From Calliopsis andreniformis (lineage: Eukaryota; Arthropoda; Insecta; Hymenoptera; Andrenidae): a stretch of 64,000 nucleotides of DNA. This document shows, piece by piece, positions 10,731 through 23,210 of the stretch. Made by a program: the position numbers and the translations under genes. Below the pieces are notes generated by a model. The model did not search any database and was not told the DNA's origin. It saw nothing but the letters and a program-made list of their open reading frames with translations. The stretch is from NCBI RefSeq assembly GCF_051401765.1, contig NW_027480423.1, forward strand, positions 8,246,001 to 8,310,000, read 5' to 3'. Numbering within the stretch: position 1 is the stretch's first letter; every line of letters begins with the position of its first letter.

Positions 10731-13700
10731 TAGAGTGAAGCCTATGTTGCCCGGAACGTAGAAATGACCATCACTTTCAAACTGCTTGCAATTATTCCTG
10801 TTATATGATGGAAAATCTGTTGTATTTTATATGCATTTTATGCTTCGGGCATTGACTTCTAAGGCGCTAACTATTCAATCTGTTGGAGCACCGCCCTAGG
10901 GTGAAGCCTAGGTTGCCCGGAAAGTAGAAATGACCATAGCTTACATACTTGATGCAATTATTCGTTTTATATGATGGAAAAACTGTTGTGTTTATATTGT
11001 ATTTTATGCTTCTGGCGCTCCCTTCTTAGGCCCTAACTATCCGATCTGGTGGAACAACGGCCTAGGGTGAAGCCTAGGTTGCCCGGAACGTAGAAATAAC
11101 CATAACTTTTACACTGGTAGCAATTATTCGTTTTATACTATGGAAAAGCTGTTGTATTTATATTGTATTTTATGCTTCGGGCGTTGACTTCTAAGGCCCT
11201 AACTAATCCATCTGGTGGAGCAACGCCCTAGAGTGAAGCCTAGGTTGCACGGAACAATGATATGCCATTACTTTCACACTGGTTGCAATAATTCCTGATA
11301 TACGATGGGAAAACTGTTGCATCTTTATTGTATTTTACGCTTCTGGCGTTGACTTCTAAGGCCCTAACTATTCGATCTGGTGGAGCAACGCGCTAGAGCG
11401 AAGCCTAGGTTGCCCGGAACGTAGAAATGTCCATCACTTTCAAACTGGTTGCAATTATTCGTTTTATACGATGTAAAAACTGTTGTATTGATATTGTATT
11501 TTATGCTTCTGGCGTTGCCTTCTTAGGCCCTAACTGTTCGATTTGGTGGAACAACGCCCTAGAGTGAGGCCTAGGTTAGCCGGAACGTAGAAATGACCAG
11601 TACTTTCACACTGTTTGCAGTTATTCCTGCTATACGATGGAAAAACTGTTGCATCTTTATTGAATTTTATGCTTCTGGCGTTGACTTCTAAGGCCCTAAC
11701 TACCTTATCTGGTGGATCAACGCCCTAGAGTGAAGCCTAGGTTGCTCGGAATGTAGAAATGACCATAACATTCACACTGGTTGAAATTATTCGTTTTATA
11801 CGATGGAAAATCTGTTATATTTATATTGATTTTTATGCTTCTGGCGTTGATTTCTTAGGCCCTAACTATTCAATCTGGTGGAACAACGCCCTAGAGTGAG
11901 GCCTAGGTTGCCCGGAACGTAGAAATGACCATCACTTCCATACTGATTGCAATTATTCGTTTTATACGATGGTAAAGCTGTTGCATTTATATCGTATTTT
12001 ATGCTTCTGGCGTTGACTTCCTAGGCCGTAACTATTCGGTCTGGTGGAGCGACGCCCTGTAGTGAAACCTAGGTTGCCGGGAACGTAGAATTGGCCATCA
12101 CTTTCAAACTGGTTGCAATTATTCCTGACATATGATGGAAACACTGTTGTATTTTTTTTGCATTTTATGTTTCGGGCGTTGACTTCTAAGGCCCTAACTA
12201 TTCAATCTGTTGGAGCAACGCCCTAGGGTGAAGCCAATGTTTCTCGGAAAGTAGAAATGTCCATAAGTTTTATACTGGTTGCAATTATTCGTTTTATACG
12301 ATGGAAAAAAAGTTGTATTTATATTGTATTTTATGCTTCTGGCGTTGACTTCTAAGGCACTAACTATTCGATCTGGTGGAGCAACGCAATAGAGTGATGC
12401 CTAGGTTGCCCGGAACGTAGAATTGGCCATCAATATCAAACTGGTTGCAATTATACCTGTTATATGATGGAAACACTGCTGTATTTTTTTTGCATTTTAT
12501 GGTTCGGGCGTTAACTTCTAAGGCCCTAACTATTCAATCCGCTGGAGCAACGCCCTAGGGTGAAGAATAGGTTGCTCGGAAAGTTGAAATGACCATAAGT
12601 TTCATACTGGTTGCAATTATTCGTTTTATACGATGGACAAACTGTTGTATTTATATTGTATTTTATGCTTCTGGCGTTGACTTCTAAGGCACTAACTATT
12701 CGATCTGGTGGAGCAACGCTCTAGAGTGAAGCCCAGGTTGCCCGGAACGTAGAATTGGCCATCACTTTCAAACTGGTTGCAATTATTCCTGATATATGAA
12801 GGAAACACCGTTGTATTTTTTTTGCATTTTATGGTTCGGGCGTTTACTTCTAAGGCCCTAACTATTCAATCTGTTGGAGCAATGCCCTAGGGTGAAGCCT
12901 AGGTTGCTCGGAAAGTAGAAATGTCCATAAGCTTCATACTGGTTGCAATTATTCGTTTTATACGATGGAAGAACAGTTGTATTTATATTGTATTTTATGC
13001 TTCTGGCGTTGACTTCTAAGGCACTAACTATTCGATCTGGTGGAACAACGGCCTAGGGTCAAGCCTAGGTGGCCCGGAACGTAGAAATAACCATAATTTT
13101 ACCCTGGTAGCAATTATTCGTTTTATACTATGGAAAAACTGTTGTATTTATATTGTATTTTATGCTTCTGGCGTTCCCTTCTTAGGCCCTAACTATCCGA
13201 TCTGGTGGAACAACGGCCTAGTGTGAAGCCTAGGTTGCCCGGAACGTAGAAATAACCATAACTTTTACACTGGTAGCAATTATTCGTTTTATACTATGGA
13301 AAAACTGTTATATTTATTTTGTATTTAATGCTTCGGGCGTTGACTTCTACGGCCCTAACTATTCAATCTGTTGGAGCAACACCCTAGGGTGAAGCCTAGG
13401 TAGCTCGGAAAGTAGAAATGACCATAAGTTTCATACTGGTTGCAATTATTCGTTTTATACGATGGAAAAACAGTTGTATTTATATTGTATTTTATTCTTC
13501 TGGCGTTGACTTCTAAGGCACTAACTATTCGATCTGGTGGAGCAACGCAATAGAGTGATACCTAGGTTGCCCGGAACGTAGAATTGGCCATCAATTTCAA
13601 ACTGGTTGCAATTATACCTGTTATATGATGGAAACACTGCTGCATTTTTTTTTGCATTTTATGCCTCGGGCGTTGACTTCTAAGGCACTAACTATTCAAT

Positions 13701-13884
13701 CTGTTGGAGCAATGCCCTAGGGTGAAGCCCAACTTGCTCGGAAAGTAGAAATGACCATAAGTTTCATACTGGTTGCAATTATTCGTTTTATACGATGGAA
13801 AAGCTGTTGCATTTATATCGTATTTTGTGCTTCTGGCGTTGACTTCTTAGGCCGTAACTATTCGGTCTGGTGGAGCAACGCCCT
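10731..13884. repeat. HOR-A 19-monomer unit, copy 1 (3153 bp)
   Basis: First of two head-to-tail copies of a 19-monomer unit. Every landmark checked recurs 3153 bp later: cctatgttgcccgg at 10741 and 13894, ggaacaatgatatgcc at 11251 and 14404, and the minus-strand shadow frame at 11962 and 15115. The crossover point is confined to about 10723-10731 (equivalently 13876-13884), because the sequences differ to its left (accaacg against agcaacg) and are the same to its right. Copy 1 has a single-base deletion in ccataattttaccctgg near 13094, where copy 2 reads ccataacttttaccctgg. The unit contains monomers copied from the edge of the left flank (4.33-7.4 kb). Confidence 0.9.
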
Positions 13885-16800
13885 AGAGTGAAGCCTATGT
13901 TGCCCGGAACGTAGAAATGACCATCACTTTCAAACTGCTTGCAATTATTCCTGTTATATGATGGAAAATCTGTTGTATTTTATATGCATTTTATGCTTCG
14001 GGCATTGACTTCTAAGGCGCTAACTATTCAATCTGTTGGAGCACCGCCCTAGGGTGAAGCCTAGGTTGCCCGGAAAGTAGAAATGACCATAGCTTACATA
14101 CTTGATGCAATTATTCGTTTTATATGATGGAAAAACTGTTGTGTTTATATTGTATTTTATGCTTCTGGCGCTCCCTTCTTAGGCCCTAACTATCCGATCT
14201 GGTGGAACAACGGCCTAGGGTGAAGCCTAGGTTGCCCGGAACGTAGAAATAACCATAACTTTTACACTGGTAGCAATTATTCGTTTTATACTATGGAAAA
14301 GCTGTTGTATTTATATTGTATTTTATGCTTCGGGCGTTGACTTCTAAGGCCCTAACTAATCCATCTGGTGGAGCAACGCCCTAGAGTGAAGCCTAGGTTG
14401 CACGGAACAATGATATGCCATTACTTTCACACTGGTTGCAATAATTCCTGATATACGATGGGAAAACTGTTGCATCTTTATTGTATTTTACGCTTCTGGC
14501 GTTGACTTCTAAGGCCCTAACTATTCGATCTGGTGGAGCAACGCGCTAGAGCGAAGCCTAGGTTGCCCGGAACGTAGAAATGTCCATCACTTTCAAACTG
14601 GTTGCAATTATTCGTTTTATACGATGTAAAAACTGTTGTATTGATATTGTATTTTATGCTTCTGGCGTTGCCTTCTTAGGCCCTAACTGTTCGATTTGGT
14701 GGAACAACGCCCTAGAGTGAGGCCTAGGTTAGCCGGAACGTAGAAATGACCAGTACTTTCACACTGTTTGCAGTTATTCCTGCTATACGATGGAAAAACT
14801 GTTGCATCTTTATTGAATTTTATGCTTCTGGCGTTGACTTCTAAGGCCCTAACTACCTTATCTGGTGGATCAACGCCCTAGAGTGAAGCCTAGGTTGCTC
14901 GGAATGTAGAAATGACCATAACATTCACACTGGTTGAAATTATTCGTTTTATACGATGGAAAATCTGTTATATTTATATTGATTTTTATGCTTCTGGCGT
15001 TGATTTCTTAGGCCCTAACTATTCAATCTGGTGGAACAACGCCCTAGAGTGAGGCCTAGGTTGCCCGGAACGTAGAAATGACCATCACTTCCATACTGAT
15101 TGCAATTATTCGTTTTATACGATGGTAAAGCTGTTGCATTTATATCGTATTTTATGCTTCTGGCGTTGACTTCCTAGGCCGTAACTATTCGGTCTGGTGG
15201 AGCGACGCCCTGTAGTGAAACCTAGGTTGCCGGGAACGTAGAATTGGCCATCACTTTCAAACTGGTTGCAATTATTCCTGACATATGATGGAAACACTGT
15301 TGTATTTTTTTTGCATTTTATGTTTCGGGCGTTGACTTCTAAGGCCCTAACTATTCAATCTGTTGGAGCAACGCCCTAGGGTGAAGCCAATGTTTCTCGG
15401 AAAGTAGAAATGTCCATAAGTTTTATACTGGTTGCAATTATTCGTTTTATACGATGGAAAAAAAGTTGTATTTATATTGTATTTTATGCTTCTGGCGTTG
15501 ACTTCTAAGGCACTAACTATTCGATCTGGTGGAGCAACGCAATAGAGTGATGCCTAGGTTGCCCGGAACGTAGAATTGGCCATCAATATCAAACTGGTTG
15601 CAATTATACCTGTTATATGATGGAAACACTGCTGTATTTTTTTTGCATTTTATGGTTCGGGCGTTAACTTCTAAGGCCCTAACTATTCAATCCGCTGGAG
15701 CAACGCCCTAGGGTGAAGAATAGGTTGCTCGGAAAGTTGAAATGACCATAAGTTTCATACTGGTTGCAATTATTCGTTTTATACGATGGACAAACTGTTG
15801 TATTTATATTGTATTTTATGCTTCTGGCGTTGACTTCTAAGGCACTAACTATTCGATCTGGTGGAGCAACGCTCTAGAGTGAAGCCCAGGTTGCCCGGAA
15901 CGTAGAATTGGCCATCACTTTCAAACTGGTTGCAATTATTCCTGATATATGAAGGAAACACCGTTGTATTTTTTTTGCATTTTATGGTTCGGGCGTTTAC
16001 TTCTAAGGCCCTAACTATTCAATCTGTTGGAGCAATGCCCTAGGGTGAAGCCTAGGTTGCTCGGAAAGTAGAAATGTCCATAAGCTTCATACTGGTTGCA
16101 ATTATTCGTTTTATACGATGGAAGAACAGTTGTATTTATATTGTATTTTATGCTTCTGGCGTTGACTTCTAAGGCACTAACTATTCGATCTGGTGGAACA
16201 ACGGCCTAGGGTCAAGCCTAGGTGGCCCGGAACGTAGAAATAACCATAACTTTTACCCTGGTAGCAATTATTCGTTTTATACTATGGAAAAACTGTTGTA
16301 TTTATATTGTATTTTATGCTTCTGGCGTTCCCTTCTTAGGCCCTAACTATCCGATCTGGTGGAACAACGGCCTAGTGTGAAGCCTAGGTTGCCCGGAACG
16401 TAGAAATAACCATAACTTTTACACTGGTAGCAATTATTCGTTTTATACTATGGAAAAACTGTTATATTTATTTTGTATTTAATGCTTCGGGCGTTGACTT
16501 CTACGGCCCTAACTATTCAATCTGTTGGAGCAACACCCTAGGGTGAAGCCTAGGTAGCTCGGAAAGTAGAAATGACCATAAGTTTCATACTGGTTGCAAT
16601 TATTCGTTTTATACGATGGAAAAACAGTTGTATTTATATTGTATTTTATTCTTCTGGCGTTGACTTCTAAGGCACTAACTATTCGATCTGGTGGAGCAAC
16701 GCAATAGAGTGATACCTAGGTTGCCCGGAACGTAGAATTGGCCATCAATTTCAAACTGGTTGCAATTATACCTGTTATATGATGGAAACACTGCTGCATT

Positions 16801-17038
16801 TTTTTTTGCATTTTATGCCTCGGGCGTTGACTTCTAAGGCACTAACTATTCAATCTGTTGGAGCAATGCCCTAGGGTGAAGCCCAACTTGCTCGGAAAGT
16901 AGAAATGACCATAAGTTTCATACTGGTTGCAATTATTCGTTTTATACGATGGAAAAGCTGTTGCATTTATATCGTATTTTGTGCTTCTGGCGTTGACTTC
17001 TTAGGCCGTAACTATTCGGTCTGGTGGAGCAACGCCCT
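13885..17038. repeat. HOR-A 19-monomer unit, copy 2 (about 3154 bp)
   Basis: Second copy of the 19-monomer unit, nearly identical to the preceding one over its full length apart from the one-base deletion mentioned there. At its right end (about 17039, gccctgtagtgaaacc) it departs from copy 1 (gccctagagtgaagcc) and continues into the sequence equivalent to 7.4-8.8 kb. This is the signature of an unequal exchange that doubled the unit. Its right part also forms the beginning of the 22-monomer duplication starting near 15900, so the two duplications overlap. Confidence 0.9.
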
Positions 17039-19555
17039 GTAGTGAAACCTATGTTGCCCGGAACGTAGAAATGACCATCACTTTCAAACTGCTTGCAATT
17101 ATTCCTGATATATGATGGAAACACTGTTGTATTTTTTTTGCATTTTATGGTTCTGGCGTTGACTTCTAAGGCCCTAACTATTCAATCTGTTGGAGCAACG
17201 CCCGAGGGTGAAGCCTAGGTTGCTCGGAAAGTAGAAATGTCCATAAGTTTCATACTGGTTGCAATTATTCGTTTTATACGATGGAAAAACTGTTGTATTT
17301 ATATTGTATTTTATGCTTCTGGCGTTGACTTCTAAGGCACTAACTATTCGATCTGGTGGAACAACGCCCTAGAGTGAAGCCTATGTTGCCCGGAACGTAG
17401 AAATGACCATCACTTTCACACTGCTTGCAATTATTCCTGATATATGATGGAAACACTGTTGTATTTTTTTTGCATTTTATGGTTCTGGCGTTGACTTCTA
17501 AGGCCCTAACTATTCAATCTGTTGGAGCAACGCCCGAGGGTGAAGCCTAGGTTGCTCGGAAAGTAGAAATGTCCATAAGTTTCATACTGGTTGCAATTAT
17601 TCGTTTTATACGATGGAAAAACTGTTGTATTTATATTGTATTTTATGCTTCTGGCGTTGACTTCTAAGGCACTAGCTATTCGATCTGGTGGAGCAACGCC
17701 CTAGAGTGAAGCCTATGTTGCCCGGAACGTAGAAATGACAATCACTTTCCAACTGACTGCAATTATTCCTGTTATATGATGGAAAATCTGTTGTATTTTT
17801 ATTGCATTTCATGCTTCGTGCATTGACTTCTAAGGCCCAAACTATTCAATCTGTTGGAGCACCGCTCTTGGGTGAAGCCTAGGTTGCCCGGAAAGTAGAA
17901 ATGACCATAGCTTACATACTTGATGCAATTATTCGTTTTATACGATGGAAAAACTGTTGTATTTATATTGTATTTTATGCTTCTGGCGTTCCCTTCTTAG
18001 GCCCTAACTATCCGATCTGGTGGAACAACGGCCTAGTGTGAAGCCTAGGTTGCCCGGAACGTAGAAATAACCATAACTTTTACACTGGTAGCAATTATAC
18101 GTTTTATACTATGGAAAAACTGTTATATTTATTTTGTATTTAATGCTTCGGGCGTTGACTTCTAAGGCCCTAACTATTCAATCTGTTGGAGCAACGCCCT
18201 AGGGTGAAGCCTAGCTTGCTCGGAAAGTAGAAATGGCCATAAGTTTCATACTGGTTGCAATTATTCGTTTTATACGATGGAAAAGCTGTTGTATTTAAAT
18301 CGTATTTTATGTTTCTGGCGTTGACTTCTAAGGCCCTAACTATTCAATCTGGTGGGACAACGGCCTAGGGTGAAGCCTAGGTTGCCCGGAACGTAGAAAT
18401 AACCATAACTTTTACACTGGTAGCAATTATTCGTTTTACACTATGGAAAACCTGTTCTATTTATTTTGTATGTAATGCTTCGGGCGTTGACTTCTAAGGG
18501 CCTAACTATTCAATCTGTTGGAGCAACGCCCTAGGGTGAGGCCTAGCTTGCTCGGAAAGTAGAAATGACCATAAGTTTCATACTGGTTGCAATTATTCGT
18601 TTTATACGATGGAAAAGCTGTTGTATTTATATCGTATTTTATGCTTCTGGCGTTGACTTCTTAGGCCGTAACTATTCGGTCTGGTGGAGCAACGCCCTGG
18701 AGTGAGACCTAGGTTGCCCGGAACGTAGAATTGGCCATCACATTCAAACTGGTTGCAATTATTCCTGATATATGATGGAAACACTGTTGTATTTTTTTTG
18801 CATTTTTAGGTTCGGGCGTTGACTTCTAAGGCCCTGACTATTCAATCTGTTGCAGCAACACCCTAGGGTGAAGCCTAGGTAGCTCGGAAAGTAGAAATGA
18901 CCATAAGTTTCATACTGGTTGCAATTATTCGCTTTATACGATGGAAAACCAGTTGTATTTATATTGTATTTTATGCTTCTGGCGTTGACTTCTAAGGCAC
19001 TATCTATTCGATCTGGTGGAGCAACGCCCTAGGGTGAAGCCTAGGTTGCTCGGAAAGTAGATATGACGATAAGTTTCATACTGGTTGCATTTATTCGTTT
19101 TATACGATGGAAAAACTGTTGTATTTATATTGTATTTTATGCTTCTGGCGTTGACTTCTAAGGCACTAACTATTCGATCTGGTGGAGCAACGCCCTAGAG
19201 TGAAGCCTAGGTTGCCCGGAACGTAGAATTGGCCATCACCTTCAAACTGGTTGCAATTATTCCTGATATATGATGGAATCACTATTGTATTTTTTTTTTG
19301 CATTTTATGGTTCGGGCGCTGACTTCTAAGGCCCTAACTCTTCAATCTGTTGGAGCAACGCCAAAGGGTGAAGCCTAGGTTGCTCGGAAAGTAGAAATGT
19401 CCATAAGTTTCATACTGGTTGCAATTATTCGTTTTATACGATGGAAAAACTGTTGTATTTATATTGTATTTTATGCTTCTGGCGTTGACTTCTAAGGCAC
19501 TAACTATTCGATCTGGTGGAGCAACGCCCTAGAGTGAAGCCTATGTTGCCCGGAA
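15900..19555. repeat. HOR-A 22-monomer unit, copy 1 (3655 bp)
   Basis: Every landmark checked between about 15900 and 19555 recurs 3655 bp downstream: 16938 and 20593, 18598 and 22253, 19275 and 22930. The crossover is confined to about 19546-19562. Before it, gctctag and gcccagg (15871-15890) face gccctag and gcctatg. After it the two are the same. The left part of this unit is the right part of the second 19-monomer copy, so the 22-monomer event came after, or reused, that duplication. Confidence 0.9.
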
Positions 19556-22500
19556 CGTAGAATTGGCCATCACTTTCAAACTGGTTGCAATTATTCCTGA
19601 TATATGAAGGAAACACCGTTGTATTTTTTTTGCATTTTATGGTTCGGGCGTTTACTTCTAAGGCCCTAACTATTCAATCTGTTGGAGCAATGCCCTAGGG
19701 TGAAGCCTAGGTTGCTCGGAAAGTAGAAATGTCCATAAGCTTCATACTGGTTGCAATTATTCGTTTTATACGATGGAAGAACAGTTGTATTTATATTGTA
19801 TTTTATGCTTCTGGCGTTGACTTCTAAGGCACTAACTATTCGATCTGGTGGAACAACGGCCTAGGGTCAAGCCTAGGTGGCCCGGAACGTAGAAATAACC
19901 ATAACTTTTACCCTGGTAGCAATTATTCGTTTTATACTATGGAAAAACTGTTGTATTTATATTGTATTTTATGCTTCTGGCGTTCCCTTCTTAGGCCCTA
20001 ACTATCCGATCTGGTGGAACAACGGCCTAGTGTGAAGCCTAGGTTGCCCGGAACGTAGAAATAACCATAACTTTTACACTGGTAGCAATTATTCGTTTTA
20101 TACTATGGAAAAACTGTTATATTTATTTTGTATTTAATGCTTCGGGCGTTGACTTCTACGGCCCTAACTATTCAATCTGTTGGAGCAACACCCTAGGGTG
20201 AAGCCTAGGTAGCTCGGAAAGTAGAAATGACCATAAGTTTCATACTGGTTGCAATTATTCGTTTTATACGATGGAAAAACAGTTGTATTTATATTGTATT
20301 TTATTCTTCTGGCGTTGACTTCTAAGGCACTAACTATTCGATCTGGTGGAGCAACGCAATAGAGTGATACCTAGGTTGCCCGGAACGTAGAATTGGCCAT
20401 CAATTTCAAACTGGTTGCAATTATACCTGTTATATGATGGAAACACTGCTGCATTTTTTTTTGCATTTTATGCCTCGGGCGTTGACTTCTAAGGCACTAA
20501 CTATTCAATCTGTTGGAGCAATGCCCTAGGGTGAAGCCCAACTTGCTCGGAAAGTAGAAATGACCATAAGTTTCATACTGGTTGCAATTATTCGTTTTAT
20601 ACGATGGAAAAGCTGTTGCATTTATATCGTATTTTGTGCTTCTGGCGTTGACTTCTTAGGCCGTAACTATTCGGTCTGGTGGAGCAACGCCCTGTAGTGA
20701 AACCTATGTTGCCCGGAACGTAGAAATGACCATCACTTTCAAACTGCTTGCAATTATTCCTGATATATGATGGAAACACTGTTGTATTTTTTTTGCATTT
20801 TATGGTTCTGGCGTTGACTTCTAAGGCCCTAACTATTCAATCTGTTGGAGCAACGCCCGAGGGTGAAGCCTAGGTTGCTCGGAAAGTAGAAATGTCCATA
20901 AGTTTCATACTGGTTGCAATTATTCGTTTTATACGATGGAAAAACTGTTGTATTTATATTGTATTTTATGCTTCTGGCGTTGACTTCTAAGGCACTAACT
21001 ATTCGATCTGGTGGAACAACGCCCTAGAGTGAAGCCTATGTTGCCCGGAACGTAGAAATGACCATCACTTTCACACTGCTTGCAATTATTCCTGATATAT
21101 GATGGAAACACTGTTGTATTTTTTTTGCATTTTATGGTTCTGGCGTTGACTTCTAAGGCCCTAACTATTCAATCTGTTGGAGCAACGCCCGAGGGTGAAG
21201 CCTAGGTTGCTCGGAAAGTAGAAATGTCCATAAGTTTCATACTGGTTGCAATTATTCGTTTTATACGATGGAAAAACTGTTGTATTTATATTGTATTTTA
21301 TGCTTCTGGCGTTGACTTCTAAGGCACTAGCTATTCGATCTGGTGGAGCAACGCCCTAGAGTGAAGCCTATGTTGCCCGGAACGTAGAAATGACAATCAC
21401 TTTCCAACTGACTGCAATTATTCCTGTTATATGATGGAAAATCTGTTGTATTTTTATTGCATTTCATGCTTCGTGCATTGACTTCTAAGGCCCAAACTAT
21501 TCAATCTGTTGGAGCACCGCTCTTGGGTGAAGCCTAGGTTGCCCGGAAAGTAGAAATGACCATAGCTTACATACTTGATGCAATTATTCGTTTTATACGA
21601 TGGAAAAACTGTTGTATTTATATTGTATTTTATGCTTCTGGCGTTCCCTTCTTAGGCCCTAACTATCCGATCTGGTGGAACAACGGCCTAGTGTGAAGCC
21701 TAGGTTGCCCGGAACGTAGAAATAACCATAACTTTTACACTGGTAGCAATTATACGTTTTATACTATGGAAAAACTGTTATATTTATTTTGTATTTAATG
21801 CTTCGGGCGTTGACTTCTAAGGCCCTAACTATTCAATCTGTTGGAGCAACGCCCTAGGGTGAAGCCTAGCTTGCTCGGAAAGTAGAAATGGCCATAAGTT
21901 TCATACTGGTTGCAATTATTCGTTTTATACGATGGAAAAGCTGTTGTATTTAAATCGTATTTTATGTTTCTGGCGTTGACTTCTAAGGCCCTATCTATTC
22001 AATCTGGTGGGACAACGGCCTAGGGTGAAGCCTAGGTTGCCCGGAACGTAGAAATAACCATAACTTTTACACTGGTAGCAATTATTCGTTTTACACTATG
22101 GAAAACCTGTTCTATTTATTTTGTATGTAATGCTTCGGGCGTTGACTTCTAAGGGCCTAACTATTCAATCTGTTGGAGCAACGCCCTAGGGTGAGGCCTA
22201 GCTTGCTCGGAAAGTAGAAATGACCATAAGTTTCATACTGGTTGCAATTATTCGTTTTATACGATGGAAAAGCTGTTGTATTTATATCGTATTTTATGCT
22301 TCTGGCGTTGACTTCTTAGGCCGTAACTATTCGGTCTGGTGGAGCAACGCCCTGGAGTGAGACCTAGGTTGCCCGGAACGTAGAATTGGCCATCACATTC
22401 AAACTGGTTGCAATTATTCCTGATATATGATGGAAACACTGTTGTATTTTTTTTGCATTTTTAGGTTCGGGCGTTGACTTCTAAGGCCCTGACTATTCAA

Positions 22501-23210
22501 TCTGTTGCAGCAACACCCTAGGGTGAAGCCTAGGTAGCTCGGAAAGTAGAAATGACCATAAGTTTCATACTGGTTGCAATTATTCGCTTTATACGATGGA
22601 AAACCAGTTGTATTTATATTGTATTTTATGCTTCTGGCGTTGACTTCTAAGGCACTATCTATTCGATCTGGTGGAGCAACGCCCTAGGGTGAAGCCTAGG
22701 TTGCTCGGAAAGTAGATATGACGATAAGTTTCATACTGGTTGCATTTATTCGTTTTATACGATGGAAAAACTGTTGTATTTATATTGTATTTTATGCTTC
22801 TGGCGTTGACTTCTAAGGCACTAACTATTCGATCTGGTGGAGCAACGCCCTAGAGTGAAGCCTAGGTTGCCCGGAACGTAGAATTGGCCATCACCTTCAA
22901 ACTGGTTGCAATTATTCCTGATATATGATGGAATCACTATTGTATTTTTTTTTTGCATTTTATGGTTCGGGCGCTGACTTCTAAGGCCCTAACTCTTCAA
23001 TCTGTTGGAGCAACGCCAAAGGGTGAAGCCTAGGTTGCTCGGAAAGTAGAAATGTCCATAAGTTTCATACTGGTTGCAATTATTCGTTTTATACGATGGA
23101 AAAACTGTTGTATTTATATTGTATTTTATGCTTCTGGCGTTGACTTCTAAGGCACTAACTATTCGATCTGGTGGAGCAACGCCCTAGAGTGAAGCCTATG
23201 TTGCCCGGAA
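19556..23210. repeat. HOR-A 22-monomer unit, copy 2 (3655 bp)
   Basis: Nearly identical second copy of the 22-monomer unit. The only difference I noticed in the parts I compared closely is ggccctaactattc near 18332 against ggccctatctattc near 21987, implying a very young duplication. The copy ends at about 23210, where gtagaaatgaccatcac takes over from the gtagaattggccatcac that copy 1 runs into. Sequence after it resumes the 9-monomer material. Confidence 0.9.

Larger units (their letters stand above)
8808..11139. repeat. 9-monomer tandem periodicity (about 1496 bp), HOR-A
   Basis: A nine-monomer unit follows itself. The variant gatggaatcactattg lies at 8978 and its relative gatggaatcgctattg at 10474. 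The variant gcgctcccttcttagg appears near 9520 and again near 11016. The second copy is partial and stops at about 11139, where the 19-monomer material begins. The same stretch recurs at 22755-25100 (offset 13949, 84 monomers) including rare variants such as gtgttatacgatttaaaaac, so the two regions share a recent common source. T-tract lengths of 9 or 10 also track the copies. Confidence 0.85.
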
